Shown here: piece by piece, positions 14,666 through 15,929 of the stretch
Layout of the letters: every line of letters starts with the position of its first letter
How positions within the stretch are numbered: the stretch's first letter is position 1
From: JBCCTX01 sp039197765
GTDB lineage: Bacteria; Bacteroidota; Bacteroidia; J057
Reading direction: 5' to 3'
Assembly (NCBI GenBank): GCA_039197765.1
Contig: JBCCTX010000177.1
Coordinates: forward strand, 1-15,929
Length of the DNA stretch: 15,929 bases
Notes under the pieces: generated by a model
The model's input: the letters and a program-made list of their open reading frames with translations, nothing else
Databases searched by the model: none
What the model was told of the DNA's origin: nothing
Translations under genes and position numbers: made by a program

Positions 14666-14698
14666 AGTAGGGCTAGGGTAAACCTAGCTCTACTTTTT
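14666..14698 (+). terminator. Rho-independent terminator after the SRPBCC gene
   Basis: Stem AGTAGGGCTAGG (14666-14677), loop gtaaa, stem CCTAGCTCTACT (14683-14694): twelve pairs including one G-U, followed by TTTTT up to 14698. It starts 22 bases after the stop codon. Its T-run abuts the GTG at 14699, the most upstream in-frame start of rnhB, which makes that start unlikely. Confidence 0.85.
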
Positions 14699-14731
14699 GT
14701 GTCTATTAGAAACTCCAAACCATATTCCTCA

Positions 14732-15319
14732 TTGTTGATTCTTTACCCCAATTTTCAAGGCCTGATCGCAGGAATTGACGAAGCTGGAAGGGGGTGTTTG
14801 GCTGGACCCGTCGTTGCAGCGGCTGTTATTCTTCCAGCTGATTTTTCCCTTCCTCAACTCAACGACTCAAAAAAGCTTACCCACACCCAGCGAATGAAAC
14901 TCCGCCCCTACATCATACATCATGCACTTGCCTGGAATGTAGGGATGATTTCCGCAGGGCGCATAGATGAAATCAATATTCTACAGGCTACTTACGAAGC
15001 TATGCATGAGGCTGTGGCGGGCTTAGGTACCCAGCCCGAATTATTGATTGTAGATGGCAATCGTTTCAAACCCTACCCAGGTATTCCCCATACCTGTATC
15101 GTAAAGGGAGATGGTAAATACCTGAGTATTGCTGCAGCTTCAATCCTGGCCAAAACGTACAGAGATGAAGTCATGGGGATGTTGCATGAAAAACACCCCC
15201 AGTACCTATGGGATTCCAATAAAGGCTATCCCTCCAAGGTACATAAACAGGCCATTGCCGACCACGGCCCAACTCCCTTTCACAGGAGATCCTTTAATTG
15301 GGCACTAAAATCTGGCTAA
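14732..15319 (+). CDS. rnhB: Ribonuclease HII
   Basis: Cleaves the RNA strand of RNA-DNA hybrids and removes misincorporated ribonucleotides with the 5' partners of that pathway; cytosolic, needs Mg2+ or Mn2+. The four acidic active-site residues are all visible: DEAGRG (Asp and Glu), LIVDGN (Asp) and KTYRDE (Asp). Other family pieces are CLAGPVVAAAVILP, LNDSKKL, KGDGKYLSIAAASILAK, the GYP loop and the late HRRSF. The frame is open up to a GTG at 14699, but that codon directly follows the terminator T-run, so I chose TTG 14732 (or TTG 14735), which gives the usual dozen residues before GIDEAGRG. There is no ATG candidate before the active site. It ends inside a hairpin shared with the convergent downstream gene. 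Confidence 0.93.
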   Translation: MLILYPNFQGLIAGIDEAGRGCLAGPVVAAAVILPADFSLPQLNDSKKLTHTQRMKLRPYIIHHALAWNVGMISAGRIDEINILQATYEAMHEAVAGLGTQPELLIVDGNRFKPYPGIPHTCIVKGDGKYLSIAAASILAKTYRDEVMGMLHEKHPQYLWDSNKGYPSKVHKQAIADHGPTPFHRRSFNWALKSG

Positions 15320-15351
15320 TTGGGAGTCTGACTCCCAATTAGCCGGATTTT
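15311..15351. terminator. Bidirectional terminator between rnhB and the glycosyltransferase-like gene
   Basis: TCTGGCTAATTGGGAGT (15311-15327) pairs with ACTCCCAATTAGCCGGA (15331-15347) around a 3-base loop: 17 pairs, one of them T-G. TTTT follows on the + strand (15348-15351) and the complement of AAAA (15307-15310) gives TTTT on the - strand. It overlaps the rnhB stop codon (15317-15319) and reaches the last codon of the convergent gene, serving both directions. Confidence 0.88.
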
Positions 15352-15929
15352 ACCTGAGTTTCTCTAAGAATGCCTCTAGAAAAGTTCCAGAAATGTCTTC
15401 TATCGTATCTACATCAGAGAGGGTAGGCAGCAGAGAATAGGTTAAATTCTCATGCTCAAAATCTCGAAGAGTAGCAGAAAAAACAGTGTCTGTACTCCAT
15501 TCTTTACCGGAGAAAACCCCTGGAACCAGCGCATTCATTCCTAGTAGATAATAGCCTCCATCTCGCGCGGGACCGATTACGGCGTCTTGTTCTTTTAATC
15601 GATCAAAAGCCTCCTGCAAAATCTCTGTGGTGAGCTGGGCACAGTCGCTTCCGATAATTACTATATGCTTATGCTCCTGCTGAAAGCCCCAGGAAAAGGC
15701 CTGTTCCATTCGCTCTCCCAAGCCTGGACCCTGTTGGAGAAAGCGAAGGTAGCCTACCTTGGACCATAAATCCGTTTCGGGTACTTCATTGCCATAAAAC
15801 ACTACTTTTTCTGCTGAAAGGGGAGCACTAATCCTTCGGGTATACCGCAACAACGCTTGATAGACCTTTACGGCTTGAGCATGTCCAATATCTACTGCAA
15901 GGCGGGTTTTTACCTTTCCCGGAACTGGA
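15350..15929 (-). CDS. TIGR04282 / DUF2064 family glycosyltransferase-like protein (5' end missing)
   Basis: The frame continues without a stop to the window edge, so the N-terminus is cut off. The first visible residues read PVPGKVKTRLAVDIG, which is the N-terminal signature of the TIGR04282/DUF2064 family (A-K-x-P-x-P-G-x-V-K-T-R-L), a nucleotide-diphospho-sugar transferase-like fold related to CofC and MobA. Only about ten residues should be missing. Further hallmarks are VIIGSDCAQLTTEIL, the strongly conserved DAVIGPARDGGYYLLG, and LSDVDTIED near the end. A TTG at 15853 is not the true start because homology extends upstream of it. The reaction of the family is not well established. Convergent with rnhB, sharing its terminator hairpin. 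Confidence 0.9.
   Translation of the reverse strand, partial: PVPGKVKTRLAVDIGHAQAVKVYQALLRYTRRISAPLSAEKVVFYGNEVPETDLWSKVGYLRFLQQGPGLGERMEQAFSWGFQQEHKHIVIIGSDCAQLTTEILQEAFDRLKEQDAVIGPARDGGYYLLGMNALVPGVFSGKEWSTDTVFSATLRDFEHENLTYSLLPTLSDVDTIEDISGTFLEAFLEKLR

Overview
The window looks like a chromosomal segment of a Bacteroidota bacterium, probably from the Saprospiria/Cytophagia side. This is inferred from protein style (secreted FG-GAP proteins, Tat-exported Gfo/Idh oxidoreductases, FAQ-type signal peptide ends), from TTG(n18-19)TAnnTTTG-like promoters, and from weak Shine-Dalgarno signals with several TTG/GTG starts. No rRNA, tRNA, transposase, integrase, phage gene or CRISPR array is visible.

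Layout. Positions 1-~560 and 6737-~7290 are gene-free blocks of a degenerate repeat family built from GGACTAY-type heptads, T-tracts and a conserved core. The two blocks lie in opposite orientation. Their ends form an almost perfect inverted repeat (1-168 against 7023-7183) enclosing about 7 kb. Between them, on the + strand, are a 79-aa hypothetical protein, a DUF427 protein, an APC-type amino-acid permease, a secreted seven-repeat FG-GAP protein, a Tat-exported Gfo/Idh/MocA oxidoreductase and a creatininase-family amidohydrolase. A 58-aa small-protein gene lies on the - strand at 4120-4296. The last four + strand genes read like a scavenging/catabolic neighbourhood, but the substrate cannot be named.

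To the right (7373-10611) are, on the - strand, a TIGR01777 epimerase and a probable regulatory operon: a metal-type MerR regulator overlapping an AraC regulator by 4 bases, followed by a VOC-family protein. Divergent from MerR is a small protein with a CCPFF motif, and a MerR-like dyad sits between the two. Then (- strand, 10614-13258) come a potassium-channel protein and a bestrophin-type anion channel, 5 bases apart, preceded by an uncharacterised protein whose C-terminus resembles nuclease A inhibitors. The right end (13521-15929) holds a PhnB-like VOC protein, a membrane-anchored SRPBCC protein, rnhB (ribonuclease HII), and a 5'-truncated TIGR04282/DUF2064 glycosyltransferase-like gene that runs off the window. 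Two strong hairpins flank rnhB.

Most genes are ordinary housekeeping or accessory functions. The parts most worth a second look are the repeat family with its 7-kb inverted pair, the MerR/AraC/CCPFF locus, the paired anion and cation channel operon, and the small 58-aa gene.
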